Source: Brachionus plicatilis (taxonomy: Eukaryota > Rotifera > Eurotatoria > Ploima > Brachionidae). From it: 45,076 nt of DNA. Both the position numbers and the translations under genes were made by a program. This document shows, in pieces, positions 1 through 10,252 of the stretch. Where the stretch lies: the NCBI GenBank assembly GCA_010279815.1, contig QEOQ01000552.1, forward strand, positions 571,300 through 616,375, given 5' to 3'. A model generated the notes under the pieces. It made no database searches and had not been told where the DNA came from. It saw only the letters and a list, made by a program, of their open reading frames with translations. The stretch's first letter is position 1. The number at the start of each line of letters is the position of its first letter.

Positions 1-1260
1 AACTTTGGAAATGATTTGAACCAAGCTAAAGATGTATTTGCCAAAAAATTTTTTGACAAAACCAAAAATGAATGGGAAGATAAGGAAACATTCGAAAAAT
101 ATCCAGGAAAATACGACTTGGTCTACAAAGACTACGATTCGATCAAAACTGAGATCGAAGAAAGCGAAAATAAAAAAATTGAGCCCAAAAAAGAGGTTCC
201 ACCGTCTCAATTAGACCAAAAAGTCCAGGATATTTTAGACTTGATTTGCAACATTTCCGAAATGGAAAGCGTTTTAAAAGAAATGAAGTATGACTCCAAA
301 CGGGCGCCTCTAGGAAAATTAAGTAAATCACAAATTAAAGCAGGATACTCTGTTCTGAAAGAAATCGAAGATTTATTGAAAAATTCCAAGTCTTCGAACA
401 ACCAATATGTTGAGCTTAGTAACTCATTTTACACTCGGATACCTCACGATTTCGGAATGAAAGTACCCACACTCATAAACACATCGCAGAAATTAAGGGA
501 AAAATTAAAACTTTTAGAGCTGCTTGAAGATGTCGAGGTGGCTGTCAGCATTCTAAATAAAAAAACACATGATGAAAATCCAATTGATAAACATTATGAA
601 CAATTAAATTGCAGCCTTAAACCATTAGATCACAATGACAAAATGTTTTCAATTATAGAACAATATATTGCCAACACGCACGCACCAACTCATAATACAT
701 ACAAACTTAAGCTATTAGATGTTTTTGAAGCTGAAAAACCGAGTGAAAAAGAAAAATTTGTTGATCATGGAAATCGAATGTTGTTGTGGCACGGGTCTAG
801 ATTGACCAATTGGGCGGGTATTTTGAGCCAAGGCCTGAGAATAGCTCCGCCCGAAGCTCCTGTCACTGGGTACATGTTTGGAAAAGGATGCTATTTTGCT
901 GATTGTTCTAGTAAAAGTGCTAATTATTGTTACCCCACTTCGACCAAAAATGTTGGAATTTTGTCTCTGTCAGAAGTTTCACTTGGAAATTTTAATGAGT
1001 TAAAACAAGCTGATAATAATGCTGATAAATTGCCCAAGGGAAAAGTGAGCACTAAAGGTGTTGGAAGATCCCAGCCAGATAAATCTGAATGGATTACTTT
1101 AGAAGATGGTTGCATCGTTCCATGTGGAAAGTTAAAATGTGCTGTTGACAAAAAAGATTTGGCTTTGTATTCTCTTTTGTATAATGAATATATTGTTTAT
1201 AATGTAGATCAGATAAAACTTCGTTATTTAGTAAAAATCCAGTTCGATTTTGACGAGTGA
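1..1260 (+). CDS. PARP2: Poly(ADP-ribose) polymerase 2, C-terminal part (partial)
   Basis: The frame is open from base 1 to a TGA at 1258-1260 (419 codons) and continues past the left edge, so the N-terminus and most of the WGR domain are missing. Codons 1-45 match the end of WGR (KTKNEWEDKETFEKYPGKYD). Codons about 70-200 are the helical regulatory domain (APLGKLSKSQIKAGY) and 205-419 the ADP-ribosyltransferase domain. The catalytic triad is present: His264 in LLWHGSR, Tyr298 in GKGCYFAD and Glu396 in LLYNEYIVYN. Wording such as EMKYDSK and PLDHND is closer to PARP2 than PARP1. The enzyme transfers ADP-ribose from NAD+ to chromatin proteins at DNA breaks in the nucleus. Oddity: Cys replaces the usual Ile in KG(I)YFAD. 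A poly(A) signal AATAAA lies at 1301-1306. No intron interrupts this stretch, unlike the neighbouring genes. Confidence 0.95.
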   Translation, partial: NFGNDLNQAKDVFAKKFFDKTKNEWEDKETFEKYPGKYDLVYKDYDSIKTEIEESENKKIEPKKEVPPSQLDQKVQDILDLICNISEMESVLKEMKYDSKRAPLGKLSKSQIKAGYSVLKEIEDLLKNSKSSNNQYVELSNSFYTRIPHDFGMKVPTLINTSQKLREKLKLLELLEDVEVAVSILNKKTHDENPIDKHYEQLNCSLKPLDHNDKMFSIIEQYIANTHAPTHNTYKLKLLDVFEAEKPSEKEKFVDHGNRMLLWHGSRLTNWAGILSQGLRIAPPEAPVTGYMFGKGCYFADCSSKSANYCYPTSTKNVGILSLSEVSLGNFNELKQADNNADKLPKGKVSTKGVGRSQPDKSEWITLEDGCIVPCGKLKCAVDKKDLALYSLLYNEYIVYNVDQIKLRYLVKIQFDFDE

Positions 1261-1307
1261 AGTTTTTTTTTTAATTTGTAAATTTTAGACAATTTTTTTA
1301 AATAAAG

Positions 1308-2938
1308 AATTTCTTTTTTAATATTAATTTAATAAAGAGAAATTAGTAACTAACCGAAAAGTTCGAATTAAGGTAAAAGACAAGAAGGACTTAAGTAGTA
1401 GACAAAAACAATTTTGAAAGTAAATTTTGGGAGAGTGAAGTTGGAACCAATCTTTCGGAAAAGAGCAATTTTGTTCAAATAAAGCATTAATAACTTTTTC
1501 CAAATGAAAATGAAGTAAATTAAAATATGACTGAGATAAAATAAAAGTGTTTGCGGAAAAGACTTTGAAACTGACCCTGAACCCTGTTCGAGTCACTAGA
1601 AAACGAAATGATGGTTCACCGCCAGTAGAGAATCAAAAAACAAAAAAAAAGCAATAAAAAACTCGCCACATAAGGATTCTGAACTAGTTGGTTCTTTACA
1701 AAAGAGACCTCGTGGTCGTCAACTCAAAGTTCAATGAGCTCTAATCATTCAACAATTTTTTTCTATGATATTCTTGTATGATATTTTTTTATGTGATTTT
1801 TGATTATTATATTCGTTTAAGTTAATTTTTCTATGCGATCATCGATTTTCTATGCGTTAAAGTAAAATTCATGCTATTCTAATAAATATTATATGCTGTT
1901 AGTGTTTATTTTTTTATGCTGAAAAAATTATTTATTCATGCTAAAAAGGTATGTTTTTATGCGTCAAAGGACTTTTCCCAAAAAAATTATCAATATTATT
2001 AAGATCATTTTTGAAAAATTCAATTTTTAAAAACAAAATTAATTGTTTTATTTTTAATACTTATTCAATTAGCGCCTAAGTTATACAATCAAATGTAAAA
2101 ATAAGACAAAAAGGTGTTTGAATAATTTTACATAAAGTAGTTAAAAAAGTTTCTAATTTACCAGTCTTTTGTCCTTTTTTCCACTAGGTTTTGACTAAAA
2201 CAAAATAAGATCAAAACAGAATCGAATTTAGATTGAATGCGGACTTAAAGTAAGCTTTCGATCTTTAGACATATGTTTTCTTAATATTCAATTAATTTTC
2301 GTTCTCTATTTTTAAAAGTTTGTCCTCATCTTTTTTTGTTTATATGGACCTAATATATGCCGTAATATAAAAATCAATCAATTTAAATTCAAAAAATATT
2401 TTTAGAGATTTTTTAAAGAAAAATTAGAATAAATAATGAGACTTTAAATAAGAAAATTTATTTTGATTATTAATATTTTCATTAAAAATACAAGTTATGA
2501 AAATTCAGTAATTTTATTTTTATATTCAGCTACATCGACAGTTTTAATATTGTAGAAATATTTTTGAAAAAATAATAACTTGACAAAATAACTTGCAAAA
2601 TTTTGGTTTTGCAAGAATAAATCAAGATGATTCATTTAAAGTTGGTCGACCGGTTGTATAAATCTGAATCGATTAGATTTTTTAGAAAATTTTTATAGAC
2701 CGGTTGAATTTTTAACTATTTTAAAATGATTTTCAAAAATCTTGTGATTTTTTCGAAAAATTTGTAGGTAATTAAATACTGAATGCCCGATGAAAAGCCA
2801 TGAAAAGAGAAGCAAAAGATTTTTCAAATAAAATTGTGTTTCAAACACAATATTATTTGAAAAAAAAGTTTTGAAAGCCGAAATTTAAAAAAATTATTTG
2901 TTACCCAAAGTTATCTTAATATTTTGAATTTTTTGATT
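1308..2938. other. Gene-free AT-rich stretch
   Basis: No convincing live gene is seen. It holds a possible AT-hook coding relic (1547-1737), a degenerate array of TATGC-containing units (about 1760-1975), and a near-perfect hairpin at about 2824-2866 (20-bp arms, one mismatch, one-base loop). The rest is low-complexity A/T. Confidence 0.5.
1547..1737 (+). pseudogene. Possible relic of an AT-hook protein
   Basis: Two short frames read as basic, charged protein. The first runs from 1547 to a stop at 1655-1657 and contains VTRKRNDGSPPVENQKTKKK. The second, in another frame, runs to TGA at 1735-1737 and contains QKRPRGRQLK, which carries the RPRGR core typical of an AT-hook minor-groove DNA-binding motif. 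The two could be joined by a small intron or by a frameshift. I see no start codon or clear splice sites, and the flanks are riddled with stops. It could be a decayed exon of a chromatin or transposon protein, or chance. Confidence 0.25.
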
Positions 2939-4267
2939 ATAAATTAAACTGACATCTCGTATCAAAATAAAATAAATTCAAAAAAATTCTAATTTTGTTT
3001 CAAATTTATAATTTTAAATAATGAGTTAATGAAAATTATTTCAATTTCAAAGCTTACTATTTTGTATAGATACGAGCTAAAAATATACAACAAATTGTCA
3101 TCAGTTGGGTTACTAATAACCTGATTGTGCGCTGTGATGTGTTCGGGATATGATTTCTATGAATTAATATCCACAATCGATATTGGAATTGCAACTCCTT
3201 TATCGATTAGGTCTGATGCGCCCCACTTTTAATCCACTATTTGTTCTTTTTGAATAAAAAGATTATATAAAACTAAATTAGATAATATTAAAAATAAATA
3301 TAAGAAAAATGTAAAAAACAACTAATTATTATTTCTAATTTCTCTAATTACTCTGAACTTGTCAGTAACTTTATTTATCTGAAACGCTTTAATGTTAAGC
3401 TACCCCAATTTTTTAATTTGTTTTAGTTAAAATTTATTCATTTTTAGAATTAACGTTTATTTTTTTTATTTAATTTATTTTCAATTTTAGACTATTTTAT
3501 TTTTATTTGTACTTAAATTAGTATCAATCTGCGGCAAAATGTGGAAAATTTTAAATTTTTTCATTTTTATATTTTTAGATTTTTTGTGCAATATTTCATA
3601 AAATATATATTTTTAATATTGGTTACTAAATGAATTAGAAGAGTTTCTTTTTTTATTTGCTGAAATATTGCAGAAAAATTCTAAAAATTTGAAAATGTAA
3701 AAATGTAAAATAATTTTCATTTTTGCCCAATCTGCTGTGTTATACAGTGTTTTATAATCAAAGCGTGGTAAAAAAACTCAATTTAATATAATAATTTAAA
3801 TAATTTATTATTTTATTGTTTGTAATCTAAATTTTTTAAAGTTATACTAAAATCGCTTTTACCACAACGATTTAATTAAGATTTTACTAATCCCGGAGTT
3901 TTTAATTTTTAAATTTATATATAATGATTTAAGAAAATGAGTATCAAATCTTAATAATAAGAGCAAATAGTGAATATAAAGTGGGGCGCATCAGACCTAA
4001 TCGATAAAGGAGTTGCAATTCCAATATCGATTGTGGATATTAATTCATAGAAATCATATCCCGAACACATCACAGCGCACAATCAGGTTATTAGTAACCC
4101 AACTGATGACAATTTGTTGTATATTTTTAGCTCGTATCTATACAAAATAGTAAGCTTTGAAATTGAAATAATTTTCATTAACTCATTATTTAAAATTATA
4201 AATTTGAAACAAAATTAGAATTTTTTTGAATTTATTTTATTTTGAAACGAGATGTCAGTTTAATTTA
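2939..4267. mobile_element. Foldback (long terminal inverted repeat) element
   Basis: About 300 bases at 2939-3240 reappear as a near-identical inverted copy at 3970-4267. Shared landmarks are CTGACATCTCG at the outer end and GATGCGCCCCACTTT / AAAGTGGGGCGCATC at the inner end. Similarity fades inward over another few dozen bases. Both outer ends read TTAA next to ACTGACATCTCG, compatible with a TTAA target site, but the match extends further by A/T bases so the terminus is uncertain. No transposase frame is inside, so it is non-autonomous. A second MITE (3533-3727) sits in its centre. Confidence 0.85.
3533..3727. mobile_element. MITE with 8-bp target-site duplication, nested in the foldback element
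   Basis: A 195-base palindromic element has ends GGCAAAATG and CATTTTTGCC and extended imperfect arms rich in TTTTACATTTT and TAGATTTTTTGTGC. It is flanked by the exact 8-base direct repeat CAATCTGC at 3525-3532 and 3728-3735, a transposition footprint. A second copy lies at 35897-36096. An 8-base duplication fits hAT, P or Merlin-type transposases; the terminal GGC does not decide which. Confidence 0.88.
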
Positions 4268-4642
4268 AAATTAATATTTTGAAAAATTCTAAAATAAATT
4301 TTCTAATTTTATTTCTAGCATTCATTCGCCTTTTATTTTTAGCAAACTTTTTCGTTTTAGATAATTATTTTCGTTTAGATCCTTTTCATTTAAATGTTAA
4401 ATTTGAAACAGGAATATTAATGATCATACATTGTTTTGGTATTTCCCAAAAATTTATTAATCTTTAAAAAGTTCTCATACCTGAATATAACAAATTGGTG
4501 TTCAAAAGATTGCTGGCAATTGATTCAATTGAGCAAGGATTGTTTTTATTGTAGGTTAATTATCTTACTTTTAAACATTTAGTCTTTATCAACCAAAGAA
4601 AAGAAAGCACCTACATAACCTGATATGTTTTAAGAAAAGTAT
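4268..4642. other. Gene-free spacer between two transposons
   Basis: AT-rich sequence between the foldback element and the hAT-like MITE. A 62-codon open stretch at 4279-4467 has a hydrophobic translation but no family resemblance or splice context, and I take it as chance. Confidence 0.4.
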
Positions 4643-4650
4643 ATAATTGC

Positions 4651-5147
4651 TAGTGTTGGGCATATTTTGTCCCGAGTCGACTCGACTAAGCTTCTTTTTT
4701 AAGTCGACTTGAGTCGACTCGACTCGAAAATATTTTTTTAAGAATTAAATTGAAAAGAAAAGTTTTAAGTTGTATTTTTCTACATAGATAACAAAGAAAC
4801 TGCAAAGTCGATTTAGCTAAGTCGTTGTTTAATTTTTCTCGGCAATAGGGTCCTGGATCGATCCTCAATGGAAAAAGATCAATGAAAATTTTCAAAAAAC
4901 AATCAAGTTAAATAATTAATATTAGAATTCGATAGTTGAATAGATAATTGAAAAGTTGAATACCAATAGTTGATTAGATAAAATAATTAAAAAAAAGCAG
5001 AAAACAAAAAAAATTTTTTAGGTAAAAAAATTAAATTTAAAAGAAAATATTTTTTTGAAGTCGAGTCGAGTCGACTAAAAAAAAATTCGACTCGACTTTG
5101 AAAAAAATTTAGTCGGCTCTAGTCGACCTAGTCGATTCCCAATACTA
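4651..5147. mobile_element. hAT-like MITE, GAGTCGACTCGA-rich
   Basis: The left end TAGTGTTGGGCAT and the right end ATTCCCAATACTA are imperfect terminal inverted repeats of the hAT style (TAGTGTTGGG-). The exact 8-base duplication ATAATTGC flanks the element at 4643-4650 and 5148-5155, as expected for hAT transposition. Subterminal DNA at both ends is built of repeated GTCGA / GAGTCGACTCGA units. There is no transposase frame, so it is non-autonomous. A related shorter element is at 20485-20775. Confidence 0.9.
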
Positions 5148-5155
5148 ATAATTGC

Positions 5156-5550
5156 ACAGCTGAGAAAAACAAAAAATCTTATTCTTTAATATTTTCCATC
5201 CACCCTAAAAGTTAAGTTTTTGATCTTTTAAGGATTTTGTAATTTTTTTCTAAAATTGAAAGCAATATTTCATTAAATATGAGAATTTGGAATAAAAATA
5301 AATTATTTTAAAAAATTATATTTTATTATCGAAAATGAATACAATCTTAATAGAAACAAACCAATAAACAGAAGAAAATTAATCAGTCGAAGCTTTGACT
5401 TAACTTTGAATTTTGACCAGTAACATAATCAATGGCACATAATTGTCTTTTATCGGATATTGTTATGAACTTTTGATTTAAGCTTCTTCTTCGATTTAAG
5501 TTACTGTCAAACTCTTCTTAATATATTTTAAAAATTTTAATTAGGTCTCC
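5156..5550. other. Gene-free spacer
   Basis: AT-rich sequence with no open frame of note, no recognisable repeat and no RNA gene that I can see. Confidence 0.4.
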
Positions 5551-6165
5551 TTTTTCAACACAAAAATATAACCATTCAACACAATTTCAAAACGGTCAGC
5601 ACAAAATGATTTCTTCTCAACACAAAAATTAAAATTTGAAAAAAATGCATTTGACACAAAAATTAATGGCTTGTTGGGAAAATTTAAAAAAAATTTATTC
5701 AAAAACTTATTTATTCAAGAACTGTTAAAAGGTTGAGCTTAAGAGTAAGAAATGTTCTTGTAAGTTTTTCACTAAATTAGGATATTGTGCACATTTATTG
5801 GCATTAAAAGAACTGTTTAAAAAAAAGGATTAATTTGTCAATAAACCTAAAACAGGTAAAGCAAAAAATTCGGAAAAATGATTTTCTAGAGACTAATTTT
5901 TTTTCTTTAAGCTTCGAAATTTACTTTAATTACCTAACTTCCACTTATAAATATCATTAAATAAAATTTAAAATTAAAAAATAATTTATTATATTAAAAT
6001 ATTTTTGTGTTGAAAAAAAATTTCCTTTAAGAATTATTTTCAAACACAATTTTTTTGTGGTAAATGTTTTTTTTTTAAATATAGTTTTTTGTGCTGAGAA
6101 GAAATCGAATTGTTTTGAATGTTTTTTTCATTGTGCTAATCAGAAATTGATTGTGCTGAATCAAT
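5551..6165. repeat. Large imperfect inverted repeat with CARCACAA subrepeats
   Basis: Between 5551 and about 5670 the units CAACACAA, CAGCACAA and GACACAA recur every 20-30 bases. From about 6001 to 6165 the same units recur inverted (TTGTGTTG, TTGTGCTG). The stretch GATTTCTTCTCA followed by a CARCACAA unit is shared by both arms. This looks like an old foldback or tandem-repeat-bearing DNA transposon with a roughly 330-base centre. No clear termini or duplication were found. Confidence 0.6.
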
Positions 6166-6344
6166 ATTCCCATTTTAATTTGCATGTTTTTTTTAAGTTC
6201 AATTTATGCTTAACCAAAAAGAAAAAAAATTTTTTAATCTATAGTTTATTGTCGAATCGAGATTCCTTTTCAAATGTATTTAATTGACAAAATTTAAAAT
6301 TTATTAATTAAAAAAAGTTTTTATTATTAAAGAAAATAAGGAAA

Positions 6345-9078
6345 TTAGTTCATCATGACTTCGAGCTGTAGTAAGCGACCATTAATATCACCAGACAAAC
6401 GATACGGAATGCATCCAACAAATTTAATTAACGATCTGGCTTGTTCTTTCAGCTCGTCAAGCATCTTAATTTTAAATGAAGTTATAAATTTAGCAAAATT
6501 TTAAAATTATTAAATTCTCACTGATTTTTTTTCATTATTAGTTCCCAAAAGAAAAGCAGAACTTTGAAACCCAGAGCTCCTTGTAGGCATAGAATTAATC
6601 TTCGAGTATAAATTGCTCATTATGGTCATTGCAGCCAAAATCAAATCCGGAAAATTTCGTTTTATCTTTATTTAAATTATTAATAAAATCATTAGGTTAA
6701 AAATTCTCAATTTTTTTTATTACCTCTTCACTAAAGGCCACAAAATCTTTTACTTTAGAGTCTACATTCGACGACGTAGCTGGTAAAATGTTCAACTTGC
6801 TCAAAGTTTCATATGCAGTCTCCCAACTTTGAGCATGATACAAATCAAAAAAAGTCATTAGGTCCACTAGTAGATAAAATGTGGTGATGATGCTCTTTGG
6901 TATGGCCTTGGAGGTGATAGCAGTTTCGGTCTTGTACCTCAGCGCAATGCTCATTACCATGTTCTTCAGCCTGTCTCTGTTTGAATTAGGCACATTGATT
7001 TCGGTGACCACCACACTTGTCAACTTGTTGCACAATTCCAACACCCTTTGGTGCTGTTTGCACAGGTCATAGAGCTTGACGGCCTCTTCGATCAGACCCT
7101 TGTTTTCAATTTCCTCAGCCACTAGGCTAATTATGGAGTTTGCCTCCTCATCACTGCTAAACTTGTCAATGACTCCGGGCTTTCTCACAGCATTCTTTTC
7201 CAAGCGACCAAACAGCACCTCAAATTCTCTGGTCTCCAAGGCCAGCTCACTAATGTACAGTGCAAAATAGTTGCTGATGCGCTTAAATTCACCGCTTATC
7301 TGAGTGGAAACTTTTAGGTTCCTCAAGAAAAAGTAGTATTCCAAGGCCTCACGAGGATCAGTGCACTCGAATTTACGCGTGTACATGCGTATTAAAAATG
7401 GTAAGTTAATGCGCCTCAAGCTTTTTGGTTCGCTTGGCTCACCACCCACTATCAGCTGAGAACTGGCCGGATTTTTTAAAATGTTGAGCATTTGTTTGTC
7501 AAAAAGACCAATGGCCATGTGCACACCATGCACTATCATGCTCTCATACTTGAGCAAAAATTCAACAGCCAGCTCAAACTGGGCGGTCAGTAGCAGAACT
7601 TGCAAATAGATAAACGGGTTACGGTTTTGGGTGAAATATTTTTCACCAAATTCCACCGACATTTTGCTCTGAAACTCGAGAAATGTCATGTTGTCACTGT
7701 TTGGCTCTTTTTTAAATACCACTGAATTTAATTTAAACCACAAAAAGTCATCTACATTGTCCAACACTTCATTGATGGAGTCATCATCGCCACTGTATCG
7801 GCTCAAGTAGCAGTAAACGGCTCGCTTATAAGCGTCATTAACTCGCTTAATTTTGCTTTTGTATTCAATTTTGAGCTTATTTTCGCTGATGTTATTGAGT
7901 CTTCCTCGGCCATTATTGGCCAAGTCTTTGGTTATTTCGTTCAAGTAATTGGCAATTTCTTCTTTTTTGGCATTCAGTGCCACTGTCTTGGCTGCCTCGA
8001 TGTCCCCGCATCTAATGCAAAGATAAATGGTGGGCCATAGTGGTTGCTTGTCGTCAAAGGTCTCCTCGCTAAATTGGTGGTATTTTTCCGACGAACTAAG
8101 CCGCAAATAGCCACTAACCAGCCTCAGTGTTCCCAGGCCGCCACCAAGCTTCGCCTGTTTAAGGTTTGCATTTACAGTATTCTGAATTAAGTCCTTGAAG
8201 CTGCGCTCCAAATGGTTAATTGCTTGGTTTACAAAGCTTGATTGAGTTTTTTCCGCATTGTTGCGATCAAGATAGTTCAGCTTTTCGTCATAGTCCATAG
8301 CTGGCAGATTGGTCATTGTGTTTATCATGTCCCAAAGGTCTTCTAGATTTTTGTCATTTAGTTTTTTGATAAAACTTGCAAAATTTTTGATCAAATCAGG
8401 TCTTGGTTTTTCGTTGGTGAGAATTTTTTGGTTGTATAGGTAGATTTGTCTGGCAAATTCGAGTTCTATGTCGTTCATCAAAGTCCTGGCCTGAGGATTG
8501 AAAGCGGTCTGTCGATTGCTGTAAGTGCTTGTGGTCGTGTTCGACACTGAAACTTCCGGGTTGAACGAGCCCAGAAGCTCGGTCATTATCTTTTGTTTTT
8601 GCTTTTCCCATTCGATTTCATTGCTGGCAGAAAATGAGTCCTCGATTTCCTGGTTTGTTTTTTGTCGGGCCTCGGCAATTATCGAGGTGAGCACGGATTC
8701 TTTTTCGCTTTTGAGAAAGCTGGCAAGATCTACGTCTCTCAGGTGTTCAATGTTGGTGAGTTTGTCAAAAGGACTGATTGTGTCGTCGACTGTTTGAGCA
8801 GTTTTGGCTGCTGGTTGAAAAGGCTGAATGTTTAAGCCCTCAATGGTTTGGGTTAGTTTGGGAGCATCAATGCCTTTGGCAGCAAGCAGAATAGAAGCAT
8901 TGATCTCGTTTGAATCTGTTGAAAGAATGTTTGAAGTTTTGGCTAGCTTTTTTTTTGTGACGTCGTGTATTTGGGTTAGGGTTCGCTGTAGTCGAGGTAT
9001 TCCAGTGTTTTCTTTGTCGATCTGAGCTGACATTTGCTCGGCATCGCGAAGCAAATCATTAAAGTCGATATCAGACAT
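6345..9078 (-). CDS. NUP93: Nuclear pore protein Nup93
   Basis: Three exons: 9078-6724, 6665-6522 and 6464-6345, all phase 0, giving 872 codons before the stop. It begins at the ATG of [19 protein letters not shown]; an in-frame upstream alternative exists but this start gives the family's N-terminus. The protein is the Nup93/Nic96 scaffold of the nuclear pore inner ring: N-terminal coiled coil, then a long helical solenoid (for example [20 protein letters not shown], in the family's conserved core). The two small 3' exons restore the conserved tail, with [13 protein letters not shown] and then [20 protein letters not shown] ending LEVMMN, close to the vertebrate C-terminus. Introns are about 57-58 bases. 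A poly(A) signal on the minus strand is at 6325-6320. Length is slightly above the usual roughly 820 residues. GC content is clearly higher than in the flanks. Confidence 0.96.
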
Positions 9079-9646
9079 TTTTTTAAAATTTTTTTCTCTA
9101 AATTTTAATGTAACAACACGCAAATTTAAAAAAATTTCAAAAAAACTTTTTCATTTAAGTATTTATTTTTAATTTTTAAAATTAAATCAAAATTGACACC
9201 ACAAAAACTTGGCTATAGTGTTTAAAAATAGTTGAATTGTTTTAAATATTTGATTGATTTGCTTTTTTGTTTGTCGATTATTTGAACAAATAGGTTTTTT
9301 ATGAAGTTTTGCTTTGTATCTTTTAATTCAGACATTGCTGTTGATTCTCTCATCCAATATGGGACAGCTTCAATTATTTAATTAAAGCAATTTTTTAATA
9401 AAAAATTAATTGCAAATAAAATTAAAAAAAATAAAAATTTAATTTAAGAAAGAATTATCTTATTAATTTTTTTGTCTTTTATCCACTATTAAGATTATAA
9501 AATATTTCTTTATCTCTATGTGTTGTAAAACTTGCAACCCAACCTTGTTTAAATTTGTATTTTATCTTTATGTCTTAGAAAAAAAATTTCATTTCAAATA
9601 TTATGTCAATTTATTTCATCGTTAAATAAAAGTTTTGATTTAAAAT
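9079..9646. other. NUP93 upstream region
   Basis: No gene is seen. On the minus strand the sequence just upstream of the NUP93 ATG contains AAATTTAG followed by about 17 bases, which could be a 5' UTR splice or trans-splice acceptor. The remainder is AT-rich without clear motifs. Confidence 0.35.
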
Positions 9647-9878
9647 CAGAGTTGTTTAAAAGTCCCAAAACAAAGTGCAATTCCGGACTTTTTTTTTAAA
9701 ATTTGCTAGATCAGGCTTTATTTTTTTAAATTTATATACTCTTGGGTTGTCTAATGCGTATAGATTTGCCATATTTCAGAATTGTGATGCAAAGTCTTCA
9801 CAATTCTTTTTCAGTATTCAAAATTTCAAAGTCCGGACTTGGACTTGACTTGAAACTTGTGATTTTTAAACAACCTTA
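9647..9878. mobile_element. hAT-like MITE, relative of the 41029 element
   Basis: The left end CAGAGTTGTTTAAAAGTC pairs with an inverted right end whose complement reads TAAGGTTGTTTAAAAATC. The left end also resembles the left terminus of the element at 41029 (CAGAGTTACATAAAAGTC). The right subterminal region has repeated AAGTCC / GACTTG units. A small internal hairpin GAATTGTG...CACAATTC is at about 9779-9808. TAAAAT occurs on both sides, but no clean 8-base duplication can be assigned. Confidence 0.6.
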
Positions 9879-10146
9879 AAATTAAATTTCACTTTTTTTA
9901 TTAAATTCAGCTAACTTAAGCATTATTTTTGAATTTTGATAATTTTTCCTAAAAAAAATTGATTAAGATAATTAGAGTTAAATATTTCAGAATAAATATT
10001 TATGATTATCACGATTAAGTATATTGAAAAAATTTTAGGCGTGTTGTTCAGTCGAACCCTTAAATAGAATTGATAATTTATTTAAATGAATAATTGCTGA
10101 TATTATTTAAGTTGTGAATTTTAGCATTTAAAATATAATAATTATA

Positions 10147-10230
10147 CAGTATTGATTTCAGAAGATGTTTTTGGTAATTTTACAGAAAATTACATAAATT
10201 TACGTATAAATTTCTCTCAAATCAATACTG
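10147..10230. mobile_element. Short MITE with TA-flanked perfect terminal repeats
   Basis: TTATACAGTATTGATTT at 10143-10159 is an exact inverted match of AAATCAATACTGTATAA at 10219-10235. If the TA on each side is the target duplication, the element is 84 bases starting CAGT, as in Tc1/mariner-type MITEs. It carries ATTTACGTATAAATT-type sequence inside, similar to the repeat near the right end of the window. Confidence 0.72.
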
Positions 10231-10252
10231 TATAACTTAAATAAAGATAATT

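Noticed and set aside
4279..4467. 62-codon hydrophobic open frame as a small membrane protein gene
   Set aside because: It lies at the edge of a foldback transposon, is A/T composition-driven (F, L, I, N), and has no splice context or family resemblance.
6881..7270. Open frames on the plus strand opposite NUP93
   Set aside because: They are antisense shadows of a confidently identified, higher-GC coding exon.
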